Assembly (NCBI GenBank): GCA_012838205.1
Contig: DUPR01000047.1
Span: forward strand, 1 to 64,000
DNA: 64,000 bases
Source of the DNA: Methanobacterium sp.
GTDB lineage: Archaea; Methanobacteriota; Methanobacteria; Methanobacteriales; Methanobacteriaceae
Direction of reading: 5' to 3'
The position numbers and the translations under genes were made by a program. The notes under the pieces are model-generated. The model did not search any database, was not told the DNA's origin, and was given only the letters and a program-made list of their open reading frames with translations. Positions 9,405 through 17,444 of the stretch are shown piece after piece; position 1 is the first letter of the stretch, and each line of letters starts with the position of its first letter.

Positions 9405-10792
9405 TTTGCTTCACCTGACATCTTGAGTGCGCTTAAAAGGGCTTCAGCTTTATTTTCACATTCATGATATTCATTGGTTGGAACAGAGTCATGGACTATT
9501 CCTGCTCCAGCCTGTATCTTTGCTTTGTCTCCATCGCAGACCATGGTTCTTATGGTTATGGCAAAATCAGCATTTCCATTCAAACCAAAATATCCCACTG
9601 CCCCAGCATAGGGACCACGGGGGATCTGTTCCAGTTCGTTTATTATTTCCATGGCCCTGATCTTAGGGGCTCCACTCACCGTACCTGCTGGAAAGATGGA
9701 AGCAAACGCATCCACCGCGTTTTTATCATTCTGTAATTTTCCCCGAACCGCGGACACAATGTGTTGTACATGGGAGAATTTTTTGATGTTCATGTATTCA
9801 GGAACATGGACGGTTCCAAATTTACTCACTTTCCCAATGTCATTGCGGGCTAGGTCTACCAGCATTAAATGCTCGGCTCTTTCTTTTTCATCGGTTAGAA
9901 GTTCTCTTTCAAGTTTCATATCCTCATGGGGAGTAGTTCCACGTTTCCTTGTCCCAGCTATGGGATATGTTTCAATTTCTCTTCCTTCCACCCTGACCAG
10001 CATTTCTGGACTGGAACCTATTACTTCCCTTTCTCCCAGCTTCAAATGATACATATAGGGTGAGGGGTTGATTCTACGGAGAGTTTCGTAAAAAGAGAGT
10101 CTGTTACCTTGAATTTTATATTCTCTAGCATTGGAAATAACACTCTGGAATATTTCACCGGCATTTATTTTTTCTTTAGCTTCGAGAACCATTTTTTGAA
10201 ATTTATCTTGTGAAAAGTGATGTTTTCGTTCCTCAAAAGTCAGAATATCTTTTTTGGATTCTTCTTGGGAGATTGATTTGATTTCTTCCAGCCGATTTTC
10301 TCCTAGAGTTACGTATTCGCACTTATTTTGAAGTCTGTCAAATATTATAGCGTCCAAGAAGAGCCCAAATTCAAAATCTGGCGTTTCCCCCAATTGCATG
10401 GGGATCGGTTCGAAGTATCGTACTGATTCGTAAGAGACGTATCCCACCAGACCTCCTCTGAATCCTTTTTCATTGCTCCCATTTCCAATGAGGCTTTTTA
10501 TTTCATTAAATGGATTTGGGGTTTCAATTTCCTCTTTTTCATCTTCTTTTTTGATTTCAAGAATTCCATTTTGGGCTTTGAGAGTTGCAGCTGGTTTGAA
10601 TCCCAGAACTGAATATCTTGCTAATCCACTATCGCTTTCCATGGATTCCAAAAGGAAACAACGGGAATATTTAGAGTATATTTTTTTAAAAAGGTTAAAT
10701 GGGGAGTTAAAATCTATTTGGGTTTTTTTTACTTTTTTGTTTTTAAATTCAAACTCGCCAAAAGCATTCACTACATTGCATTGTTTCACCAT
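9401..10792 (-). CDS. trpE: Anthranilate synthase large subunit TrpE
   Basis: It converts chorismate plus ammonia to anthranilate, the committed step. The 463-residue protein has the chorismate-binding C-terminal domain (TYPIAGTRKRG, MLVDLARNDIGKV, FPAGTVSGAPKIRAMEII, AGAGIVHDSVPTNEYHE). An N-terminal LLESMESDSGLARYS stretch corresponds to the LLES-type tryptophan feedback site known in bacterial TrpE, so end-product inhibition is likely. It is first in the operon. AGGAGTG (plus coordinates 10806-10812) is the likely ribosome site, 13 nt from the ATG. TrpY control is described under the operator entry. Confidence 0.96.
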   Translation of the reverse strand: MVKQCNVVNAFGEFEFKNKKVKKTQIDFNSPFNLFKKIYSKYSRCFLLESMESDSGLARYSVLGFKPAATLKAQNGILEIKKEDEKEEIETPNPFNEIKSLIGNGSNEKGFRGGLVGYVSYESVRYFEPIPMQLGETPDFEFGLFLDAIIFDRLQNKCEYVTLGENRLEEIKSISQEESKKDILTFEERKHHFSQDKFQKMVLEAKEKINAGEIFQSVISNAREYKIQGNRLSFYETLRRINPSPYMYHLKLGEREVIGSSPEMLVRVEGREIETYPIAGTRKRGTTPHEDMKLERELLTDEKERAEHLMLVDLARNDIGKVSKFGTVHVPEYMNIKKFSHVQHIVSAVRGKLQNDKNAVDAFASIFPAGTVSGAPKIRAMEIINELEQIPRGPYAGAVGYFGLNGNADFAITIRTMVCDGDKAKIQAGAGIVHDSVPTNEYHECENKAEALLSALKMSGEAK

Positions 10793-10841
10793 ATTTAGTC
10801 ACTGACACTCCTATACTTTATAGTATTATTTAAATCTTTAG

Positions 10842-10857
10842 AGTACATAAATGTACA
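10842..10857. promoter_or_regulatory. Candidate TrpY operator: two TRP boxes between trpE and trpY
   Basis: A perfect TGTACA lies at 10852-10857 and a one-mismatch copy AGTACA at 10842-10847, exactly 10 bp apart and therefore on the same face of the helix. In Methanothermobacter, TrpY represses trp transcription by binding TGTACA-type TRP boxes. Reading towards trpE (minus strand), an ATATATTTAG element at 10862-10871 could be the TATA box, which would place the boxes at the expected start site. The same AT-rich block could serve trpY in the other direction. Confidence 0.6.
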
Positions 10858-10962
10858 TAAAACTAAATATATGGCCAATGCCAAATGGAAGATTAAAGAA
10901 AATTGTAAAATTAAAAAATTCATTAAAAATTAATATATGAAAATTATCAGGGAGAATACAAG

Positions 10963-11466
10963 ATGTGGGATCGTGTAAAACACAAATTTGAAAAATTTCC
11001 GGCAAGAATGGGAGTGGCACGTAAAATAATTGAATTAGGGCTTAGAGTAGGTGAAAACGGAAAGATTTACTGTGGTGATGTGGAGATAAATGACGTAGCA
11101 CTAGCCAGAGGAGCAAATGTAGACCGTAGATCCATCCGGGCTACAGTAGACGTGATTATGGACGACCCAGAATTGGCAGCAATATTTGGCAATATATTCC
11201 CCGCTGGAGCCCTTCTTAAAAACGTAGCCAGTGATCTGGGGTTTGGAGTTGTGGAAATAGAAGCCCAAGCAGGCACTCCCGGAATACTGGCAACTGCTAC
11301 TCATCTAATTTCAGAACAAAATATAAGCATTCGCCAAGCCCATGCTGGAGACCCTGAACTTGAAGAACATCCTAAACTCACAATAATCACTGAAAAACCA
11401 GTCAAAGGAGAAATGTTTAATAAATTCCTCAAAATCCCTGGAATAAAAAAGGTTTCAATTTATTAG
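10963..11466 (+). CDS. trpY: TrpY-like tryptophan-sensing repressor (ACT domain)
   Basis: It is the predicted repressor of the adjacent trp operon. The 167-residue protein has an N-terminal helical DNA-binding region (about 1-60; DVALARGANVDRRSIRATVD looks like the helix-turn-helix) and a C-terminal ACT domain (about 90-165; PGILATATHLISEQNISIRQ is the usual ACT helix), a fold that binds amino acids. This architecture corresponds to the methanogen regulator family containing TrpY. The gene is divergent from trpE, as in Methanothermobacter, and the shared spacer carries TGTACA boxes. GGGAG at 10950-10954 sets the ATG start. A related ACT regulator of another amino-acid pathway is possible but less likely given the position. 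Confidence 0.85.
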   Translation: MWDRVKHKFEKFPARMGVARKIIELGLRVGENGKIYCGDVEINDVALARGANVDRRSIRATVDVIMDDPELAAIFGNIFPAGALLKNVASDLGFGVVEIEAQAGTPGILATATHLISEQNISIRQAHAGDPELEEHPKLTIITEKPVKGEMFNKFLKIPGIKKVSIY

Positions 11467-11606
11467 TTTATCATTAAAGGATTAATTGTCATATCCTGTT
11501 GGGCCATAAAAAATAAAATAAATTTAAAAAAATAAAAAAAAATTAAATAAATAAAAAAAATCACGTGTTTAAATTCATATTATGATATTAAAACCGAAAA
11601 TAATTT

Positions 11607-11852
11607 TTAACTTTCGAATTCTTCAGCATCCTCTTCCATAATCTTAAGAAGTTCATCCCATGCTTCAAGGGATTCTTGAGCTTCTTCATCAGATAGGACC
11701 TCGATTGCGTATCCTGAATGAACCAGAACATAGCGACCGACATTCGCATCCTCAACTAAATCCAGTTTAGCTTGTTGCCTTACTCCACCAAAATCAACAG
11801 TGGCCACGTTATCCTTAATTTCTATAATTTGTGCGGGTGCTGCTATACACAA
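11607..11852 (-). CDS. hypC: Hydrogenase maturation factor HypC (TTG start)
   Basis: This small chaperone works with HypD to carry the Fe(CN)2CO unit and deliver it to the large subunit of [NiFe] hydrogenases, which are central to hydrogen-dependent methanogenesis. The start is the TTG at 11852-11850: it follows an ideal AGGTGAT site and gives an N-terminus of M-C-I-A-A-P-A, where Cys2 is the essential HypC residue. The upstream GTG at 11861 would bury that cysteine (M-I-I-L-C). The product is 81 residues, typical for the family, with a YVLVHSGYAI motif and an acidic tail. It is a single gene; no other hyp genes are nearby. Confidence 0.93.
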   Translation of the reverse strand: MCIAAPAQIIEIKDNVATVDFGGVRQQAKLDLVEDANVGRYVLVHSGYAIEVLSDEEAQESLEAWDELLKIMEEDAEEFES

Positions 11853-11993
11853 GATTATCACCTTTTATACTATTTTATAAGACTGAAGTATGTTTAATTT
11901 AACGTAAATAAGAATTTAATTCATTTCGGTATTAAAAAAAAGCCCTGCTTGATTATCACAGAACAATTTAGTTATTTTAATAGATGATCATCA

Positions 11994-12063
11994 CCATATA
12001 AATATCTTGGGGACGGATCATATCAGAACCCTCCCAAAAAATTAATCATCAGATTTTGGGGAT
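11994..12063 (+). promoter_or_regulatory. Promoter and SD-overlapping hairpin ahead of the flavoprotein gene
   Basis: ATATAAATATC at 11994-12004 is a good archaeal TATA box, predicting a start near 12025. In the leader, CCCAAAA (12033-12039) pairs with TTTTGGG (12054-12060), and the right arm overlaps the GGGGAT ribosome site (12058-12063) in front of the ATG at 12071. The hairpin could dampen translation; no regulatory role is proven. Confidence 0.4.
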
Positions 12064-12070
12064 TTAAAAA

Positions 12071-13372
12071 ATGAAAATAGTAATTATTGGAGGAGGTCCA
12101 GCAGGGCGGTCAGCAGCCATGGGAGCAGCACAGCTTGAAGCAGATGTCACATTGATCGAAAAAGAGCATATTGGTGGAACTTGTCTTCATGAGGGTTGTA
12201 TGGTTATTTGTGGTTTTAATGATGTGGTTAAATTTTATCAAGACTCAGAAAAATTTCAAAAAATGGGAATTATCCCTCAAAAACACTCAATTAATTATAC
12301 ACAAGTTGCGAATGGTATTAAAAAGGTCATCCACAAAATAGAAAATGTATTGAAACATGAAACCAGAGAATCCGGAGTAAAAATAGTTACTGGTGAAGTA
12401 TCAAGGGTTACTCAAGAGAATGTGGTGGCTGATGGAAAGGAACATAACTACGATAGACTCATAATTGCGACTGGTGCCAAGCCATTCATACCTCCCATAC
12501 CTGGTGCAGAGAATGCCCTCACCTACAAGGATGTTCTGGACCTAAAAAACATTCCTGAAAATCTTAATATAGTGGGTAGTGGAGTAATAGCCTGTGAATT
12601 TGCAGGAATATTCTCTTGGTTAGGCAGTAATGTTAATATACTGTGCAGAAGGCAGTTTTTAAGGAATTTAGATGATGAAATTAAAGAATATGTCCTTAAA
12701 AATCTTCTTAATGGTGTAAATGTCCATGAAAATGTGAAAGTTAATGAAATCACTCGTGAAAATATCATCACATCCAATGGAAAGATGAGGGGATTGTCTT
12801 TCTTGGCAACAGGGATGACCCCTAACACTGAAATAATAAAAGACATGGTTAAGTTAGGATATAAGGGATATATAGAAGTAAATGGGCAAATGCAAACGAG
12901 TAATTCTTCTATTTATGCTGCAGGTGATGTGGTAGGCACGGTAAACAACACTCCAGTGGCCCGCATGGAAGGTTTGGTTGCTGCCAGGAATGCATGTGGT
13001 ATATCTTCAACTATGGATTATAATATCATACCTCAGTCTTTAACACTTTATTATCCGGTGAGTTTTTTAAAAACTGAATCCAAAAAGGCTTCAAATGAAT
13101 TTGATGTGCGGATTCGTGGTTCGGCGGGTCCAGGATCGTTTTGGAATGTCTTAGATGGTAATACTGGTCTAACCAAACTGTCAACAAACATAGAAAATGG
13201 TGAAATCACTGGAGCATACTCAATATCACCGTCTTCCCGAACTAGCATGCCATACTTGGCAAAAATGATTAAAGATGGTTATAAAACCTTTGATTTTGAT
13301 GATTTTATTGAATCCCATCCTTCAACGGATGCCATCTACAAATTATTGCATTTTTTAGCTAAATATGGTTAA
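12071..13372 (+). CDS. Pyridine nucleotide-disulfide oxidoreductase (dihydrolipoamide dehydrogenase-like)
   Basis: This FAD enzyme of 433 residues belongs to the lipoamide/glutathione/mercuric reductase family. Visible parts are the N-terminal FAD loop (IIGGGPAGRSAAMGAA), a redox-active CxxxxC pair (GTCLHEGCMV), the central FAD motif LIIATGAKPFIPPIP, an NAD(P) loop (IVGSGVIACEFAG), the second FAD site IYAAGDVVGT, and a C-terminal dimerisation domain ending in SHPSTDAIYK, where the His and an acidic residue of the usual HPxxxE occur. The residues after the second cysteine (MVICGFND) differ from the common VPSK, and Asp replaces Glu in the C-terminal motif. No 2-oxoacid dehydrogenase genes are near, so the disulfide substrate is unknown. 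Confidence 0.8.
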   Translation: MKIVIIGGGPAGRSAAMGAAQLEADVTLIEKEHIGGTCLHEGCMVICGFNDVVKFYQDSEKFQKMGIIPQKHSINYTQVANGIKKVIHKIENVLKHETRESGVKIVTGEVSRVTQENVVADGKEHNYDRLIIATGAKPFIPPIPGAENALTYKDVLDLKNIPENLNIVGSGVIACEFAGIFSWLGSNVNILCRRQFLRNLDDEIKEYVLKNLLNGVNVHENVKVNEITRENIITSNGKMRGLSFLATGMTPNTEIIKDMVKLGYKGYIEVNGQMQTSNSSIYAAGDVVGTVNNTPVARMEGLVAARNACGISSTMDYNIIPQSLTLYYPVSFLKTESKKASNEFDVRIRGSAGPGSFWNVLDGNTGLTKLSTNIENGEITGAYSISPSSRTSMPYLAKMIKDGYKTFDFDDFIESHPSTDAIYKLLHFLAKYG

Positions 13373-13479
13373 ATAGATCTCATAGATGATACAATTTTTT
13401 TGATAAAAATAGATCTTTTTTAAGTACTCATCAGATACTATTACGAACACAATGAAAGTATAGATAAATATAAATTAAC

Positions 13480-14544
13480 TTATTTTTTTGGGATTTTTCC
13501 CATAATTATTTCTGCTATTTTTGGTGAAGCATCCTTAATCAATTCAGCATAAATTTTACTTTTATCCTTAATTTCATCTTTTATTTCTAAAACATGTTTT
13601 ATATTATCTTCTAGTTCATCCAAATCACATTCTACTACTGCACCCGGGAATATTCCTTCCATGTTATGGTATCGGCCATATTTAACTCTGAGAAGAGCGA
13701 TGATGGGTAATTCACATGCCAGAGCTTCATGAATCATCAGCCCATCATCAGAAAGTACAACCAAGTCAGCCAGCCTATAAAGGTCAGGAAGGTTGTCAAC
13801 ATATCCTAAGTTCAATGTTGATTTTAAATAGTCATTGAGTTCCTCTTTAAGTGGTTCACCAACTACAAGGATGTTGGCGTCTAATTTTTGATCGCCTATT
13901 TTCCCAGCAGCTTGGGCCATTTTTTCAAATAAGGAGGATCCCGAAGAGAATAATATGGTGGGCCAATCCTTTTTAAAACTTGAGGGCATGGATTTCATGA
14001 TATTTTCACGACTGCCCCTTACAATATCATGATTTATAGGGAGATAAGAAGAATGAACTTTATTTTTAGATTTTAATTGTGTTTCTTCTACTTCGCCTTG
14101 TCGAAACAAAGGTGATTCAGGTAATGCTATAATTTCAGTAATTTTGATGAGGATTTTAGAATCCGTAGGGGTGGCAACCACTCCAATTGAAGGAATATTG
14201 GCAAGTCTTGCTGATAAAGCACCAATAATTGCTCCGCCTCCAATTACGCCAACCACAATATCTGGATTTAGTGTACGAATTAGTTTAGCTCCTTCTTTGG
14301 CTGCTAAAAGGGATTTTGCACTGGCTTTCAGTAGGGTGTATTTGTTGGCAGCATGTCCTCCAGCTTGAGGGATACTGATCTTATGCCAACTGATTCCTCT
14401 TTTCTTAAATAACAATCCTGGAGCTTGGTGATCCAGTGCGAATTCACATTTCATGCCTTTTTTTTCAAGGGCCTTGGCTATATTAAGGGCTATAACTGCG
14501 TCCCCTCCCATTCCCCTTCCGGTTACTGTGAGCAATGCTTTCAT
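13480..14544 (-). CDS. MurG-like glycosyltransferase (GT28 family)
   Basis: This 354-residue GT-B protein has the N-terminal GRGMGGDAVIALNIAKAL region, a glycine-rich VGVIGGGAIIGALSARL strand typical of MurG (GGxxGGxxxxxA), and a C-terminal nucleotide-sugar site (DLVVLSDDGLMIHEALACEL) where MurG has its GGxxxxxE segment. MurG adds GlcNAc to lipid I in bacteria. In pseudomurein-walled archaea, homologues are candidates for the matching step of wall precursor synthesis. That role is inference, supported by an MraY-like gene 3 kb away. No membrane segment is evident, so peripheral attachment is expected. ATG start. Confidence 0.65.
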   Translation of the reverse strand: MKALLTVTGRGMGGDAVIALNIAKALEKKGMKCEFALDHQAPGLLFKKRGISWHKISIPQAGGHAANKYTLLKASAKSLLAAKEGAKLIRTLNPDIVVGVIGGGAIIGALSARLANIPSIGVVATPTDSKILIKITEIIALPESPLFRQGEVEETQLKSKNKVHSSYLPINHDIVRGSRENIMKSMPSSFKKDWPTILFSSGSSLFEKMAQAAGKIGDQKLDANILVVGEPLKEELNDYLKSTLNLGYVDNLPDLYRLADLVVLSDDGLMIHEALACELPIIALLRVKYGRYHNMEGIFPGAVVECDLDELEDNIKHVLEIKDEIKDKSKIYAELIKDASPKIAEIIMGKIPKK

Positions 14545-14590
14545 TTTTAATCCTTAATACTTATCATAATTAGTAAATATCAATTGAACC

Positions 14591-15388
14591 TTAAAAATTT
14601 GGTTGAAAGTCTTGATTGAAGTAGTTAGTATTCCACATGAAATCATAAATTCCAGAAATCGTATCCACAAATTCCTGATACTGGTTCCATATGGCTATTG
14701 CAGTTTCGGATAGTGCATTGTTGCCAGAAAGTTTGCAGAATGCTATCATCATCTCTTTTTTATCCCTTACAATTAGTTTTATGAAAGGAACAGGGAAAAA
14801 CTTTATTTCTATGGGTAAATCTTTTAGTATCTTTTGGGTGAGAACTTCAACATTGTCTATATGGCATGAGGGTGCAGTGAGCATTTTTATACTAACACCT
14901 TTATTTATTGGTTTTTCAAGGGCAGTTTTAATCATATCTGGTTCTTCTGGGAACATTAAACCTCCCATTATAAACAAAGATTCTTTTGCACGTGATATGA
15001 TTTCAATTTCTTTGTTAACAATTTTCTCGGGACCATGTAATAACCAGATAGGTGCAGGGACTTGTGGGATCTGGCTTTCATAAATCAAGTTTAGTTCGGC
15101 TTCGGCTTGTTCCATAGTGTCTTTAATGTGGTCTCTGGATTTTTTGAACACTTCATGTGGAGGGATTACAGTAAATTGTAGTGGTTTGCCTCGGCTCATT
15201 TCAATGAAACCTTTGCTTTCTAACTTTTTCAAGACTTGATATACTTTAGATCTTGGAACATTAGCAGTTAAACTAATTTCTGCAGCATTAGCTGATATAA
15301 GGGATGTTAATGCCACATAACTTTGAGTTTCATAATCTGTGAGGCCCATTAGTCTCAAGGCTTCTATTGATTCTCTGCTGATAGTCAT
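14591..15388 (-). CDS. TrmB-family transcriptional regulator
   Basis: This 265-residue protein begins with the TrmB winged helix (about 8-75; LMGLTDYETQSYVALTSL and PRSKVYQVLKKLESKGFIEM), then a coiled linker, then a PLD-like effector domain (about 110-245) that in TrmB proteins senses sugars or other ligands. It is divergent from the ABC exporter at 15516, with a 127-bp shared spacer, so it is the obvious candidate regulator of that exporter. The MurG-like gene follows 46 bp downstream and may be co-transcribed. The ligand is unknown. Confidence 0.8.
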   Translation of the reverse strand: MTISRESIEALRLMGLTDYETQSYVALTSLISANAAEISLTANVPRSKVYQVLKKLESKGFIEMSRGKPLQFTVIPPHEVFKKSRDHIKDTMEQAEAELNLIYESQIPQVPAPIWLLHGPEKIVNKEIEIISRAKESLFIMGGLMFPEEPDMIKTALEKPINKGVSIKMLTAPSCHIDNVEVLTQKILKDLPIEIKFFPVPFIKLIVRDKKEMMIAFCKLSGNNALSETAIAIWNQYQEFVDTISGIYDFMWNTNYFNQDFQPNF

Positions 15389-15458
15389 GATTACAATTTC
15401 CTATATCTCGTTCATAGTATTTTATCCAATTTTTTCATTTTATACTCTATTGGTGACA

Positions 15459-15472
15459 AAATATATAAATGT
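15459..15472 (+). promoter_or_regulatory. TATA box for the ABC exporter operon
   Basis: AAAATATATAAATG in the 127-bp spacer between the TrmB regulator and the ABC genes is a strong archaeal TATA match, predicting transcription from about 15490. The GTG start at 15516 follows GAGAGGTG. On the opposite strand, a TATAAAAT near 15437-15444 could serve the regulator gene. I could not identify a convincing operator palindrome. Confidence 0.55.
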
Positions 15473-15515
15473 TCTTGTTTGGAGATCATAAGTTAGAATT
15501 TGGAGAGGTGAAAAG

Positions 15516-16271
15516 GTGAATATCAAAAAGGAACACGCGATTTTAGCCAATAAACTCACTAAAAAATTCAAAGATTTCACGGCAGTGGATAATTTCAACT
15601 TAAAAGTGGAGAAAGGAGAAATATATGGATTACTTGGACCTAATGGTGCAGGCAAAACCACTGTTATCAAAATGTTGGCTAGTATTATTAATCCGACCTC
15701 AGGAAGCGCACATGTAATGGATGAAAAGATTCCTGGTGGTAAAGTGGCTTCAAAGATAGGTTACATGCCTCAGGAAACAGGTGTCTACTTGGGACTTACA
15801 GTAGAACAAAATATGAATTTTTACGGCAGAATTTTCAACTTAAAAAAAGATGAAATCAAAAAAAGGGAAGATGAATTATTGAAGTTTGCGGATCTCACCG
15901 ATTGGAAGCATGAAATGGTTGAAAACCTCTCAGGAGGGATGAAACATCGTGTTTCACTTATTTGCACTCTTATTCATCAGCCAAAACTTCTTTTTCTTGA
16001 CGAACCAACAGTTGGGGTTGACCCTGAGCTAAGGGTTTCTTTTTGGAATTATTTTAACCAGTTGCGGAAAGCAGGAGTAACAATTCTCATAACCACCCAT
16101 TACATGGATGAAGCACGGCGATGCGATAGAATAGGTTTTGTGCAGAAAGGTCATCTTATAGCAGAAGACACCCCTCAAAAATTACTTAAAGAGAGTGGAA
16201 AGGATTCTCTGGATGATGCATTTCTCGAGTTTTCTAAAAGAGACACTGCTCATATTGGGGTGGGACAATGA
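15516..16271 (+). CDS. ABC transporter ATP-binding protein (ABC-2 export type)
   Basis: This is the ATPase subunit of an exporter. Its 251 residues contain Walker A (LLGPNGAGKTTVIKM), a Q-loop (GYMPQETGVY), the signature LSGGMKHRVSL, Walker B (LLFLDEPTVGVDP) and the switch histidine in LITTHYMDE, matching the DrrA/CcmA/NodI-like group. The GTG start follows a GAGAGGTG site. It overlaps the permease gene by 4 bp, so the two form one unit. The substrate is unknown; drugs, lipids or wall intermediates are possible. Confidence 0.93.
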   Translation: MNIKKEHAILANKLTKKFKDFTAVDNFNLKVEKGEIYGLLGPNGAGKTTVIKMLASIINPTSGSAHVMDEKIPGGKVASKIGYMPQETGVYLGLTVEQNMNFYGRIFNLKKDEIKKREDELLKFADLTDWKHEMVENLSGGMKHRVSLICTLIHQPKLLFLDEPTVGVDPELRVSFWNYFNQLRKAGVTILITTHYMDEARRCDRIGFVQKGHLIAEDTPQKLLKESGKDSLDDAFLEFSKRDTAHIGVGQ

Positions 16272-17407
16272 AATTTCACCGAGTTATGGCAGTTAGTCGG
16301 CGAGTGTTCCGTGACGTGGCCAATGATAAACGTAGCCTAGCAATGCTTTTTTTAGCACCAATCTTCGCCATGTGCATATTAGGAGTAGCATTCAGTGGTG
16401 ATGTGAAGGATGTGGATATTATTATAGTTAATCAAGACCAAGGATTCACCCAACCCCTGGGTAAAACCACTTTTTTTTCAGAAAAAATTATTTCCAACCT
16501 GGATAACGAGATTTTGAACATTAAAAACATGAGTAATGTAGATGAAGCCAGACAAGATGTGAAAGATGGTAAAGCATCAGCAATTATAATATTTCCAAAA
16601 GAATTTAGTAAAAACACAATTTTAAACACTAAAAACTCATTTTATTCCAATAGTGCTGAAATACTTATTGAAGGGGATGATAGCGTAACTAACATAAAAA
16701 ATACCATCCTTAAAACGGTTAGTGATGCATTATCTGACACAATGGCAGAAGAAGGAGTTAAACCTGCCATTAAAATAGTTTCAGACCCTATTTATGGTGG
16801 GGATGCTGAATTCGTAGATTTCTTTATCCCAGGAAATCTAGCCTTCGTAGTATACTTACTTACAACCATTCTCACCCTAATCACTTTCGTCGGAGAACGA
16901 GCAAATGGAACATTGGAAAGAGTGCTGGCCAGCCCAGTAACTGAAGGAGAGGTGGTAACTGGATACGCAATCACATTCGGAACATTAGGAACATTACAAG
17001 TCGCATTATTATTAGCAGTAGCCATTTTAGTATTCAACATAATTGTGGTGGGCAATGTATTCTTAGCATTTGGGGTAATAGCCATTCTGGCTGTAACTTG
17101 CCAAGCATTGGGAATATTATTATCTAGCCTATCTAAAAGGCCAGAACAAGCTATACAATTTTTCCCATTTGTTGTCTTACCAGCTTTCTTGCTTTCAGGT
17201 GTTTTTTGGCCCATCCAAGCCATACCTGAATGGTTAAGGCCTTTGTCATATTTGGTGCCTCCAACATATGCGGCAAATGCTTGCCGCGCCGTAATGCTTA
17301 AAGGATGGGGATTGGAAAAAATATGGTTAGATCTCTTGGTGCTAGTGATATTTGCTATACTGTTCCTTGTTCTGGCTGTATGGTCTTTAAGAAGAAGAAA
17401 AGAATAA
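16268..17407 (+). CDS. ABC-2 type permease subunit
   Basis: This 379-residue membrane subunit has one N-terminal helix (about 27-45), a large extracytoplasmic domain (about 50-180) and a C-terminal block of five or six helices (about 190-370). FVGERANGTLERVLASPV is the conserved cytoplasmic stretch of ABC-2 permeases, and the LSGVFWPIQAIPEWLRPLSYL region is the usual late signature. It forms the membrane pore for the ATPase encoded just upstream. It is convergent with the MraY-like gene, and the 37-bp spacer between them is T/A-rich. Confidence 0.92.
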   Translation: MKFHRVMAVSRRVFRDVANDKRSLAMLFLAPIFAMCILGVAFSGDVKDVDIIIVNQDQGFTQPLGKTTFFSEKIISNLDNEILNIKNMSNVDEARQDVKDGKASAIIIFPKEFSKNTILNTKNSFYSNSAEILIEGDDSVTNIKNTILKTVSDALSDTMAEEGVKPAIKIVSDPIYGGDAEFVDFFIPGNLAFVVYLLTTILTLITFVGERANGTLERVLASPVTEGEVVTGYAITFGTLGTLQVALLLAVAILVFNIIVVGNVFLAFGVIAILAVTCQALGILLSSLSKRPEQAIQFFPFVVLPAFLLSGVFWPIQAIPEWLRPLSYLVPPTYAANACRAVMLKGWGLEKIWLDLLVLVIFAILFLVLAVWSLRRRKE

Positions 17408-17444
17408 AATGAGTATTTTTTTTTATAAATTCAAAAAAATCAAT

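Noticed and set aside
11467..11606. A/T-only stretch as a possible CRISPR leader or repeat array
   Set aside because: There are no repeated units of constant spacing; it is simple A/T-rich terminator-like DNA.
16792..17223. 143-codon minus-strand frame
   Set aside because: Antisense to the ABC-2 permease; no promoter or ribosome site.
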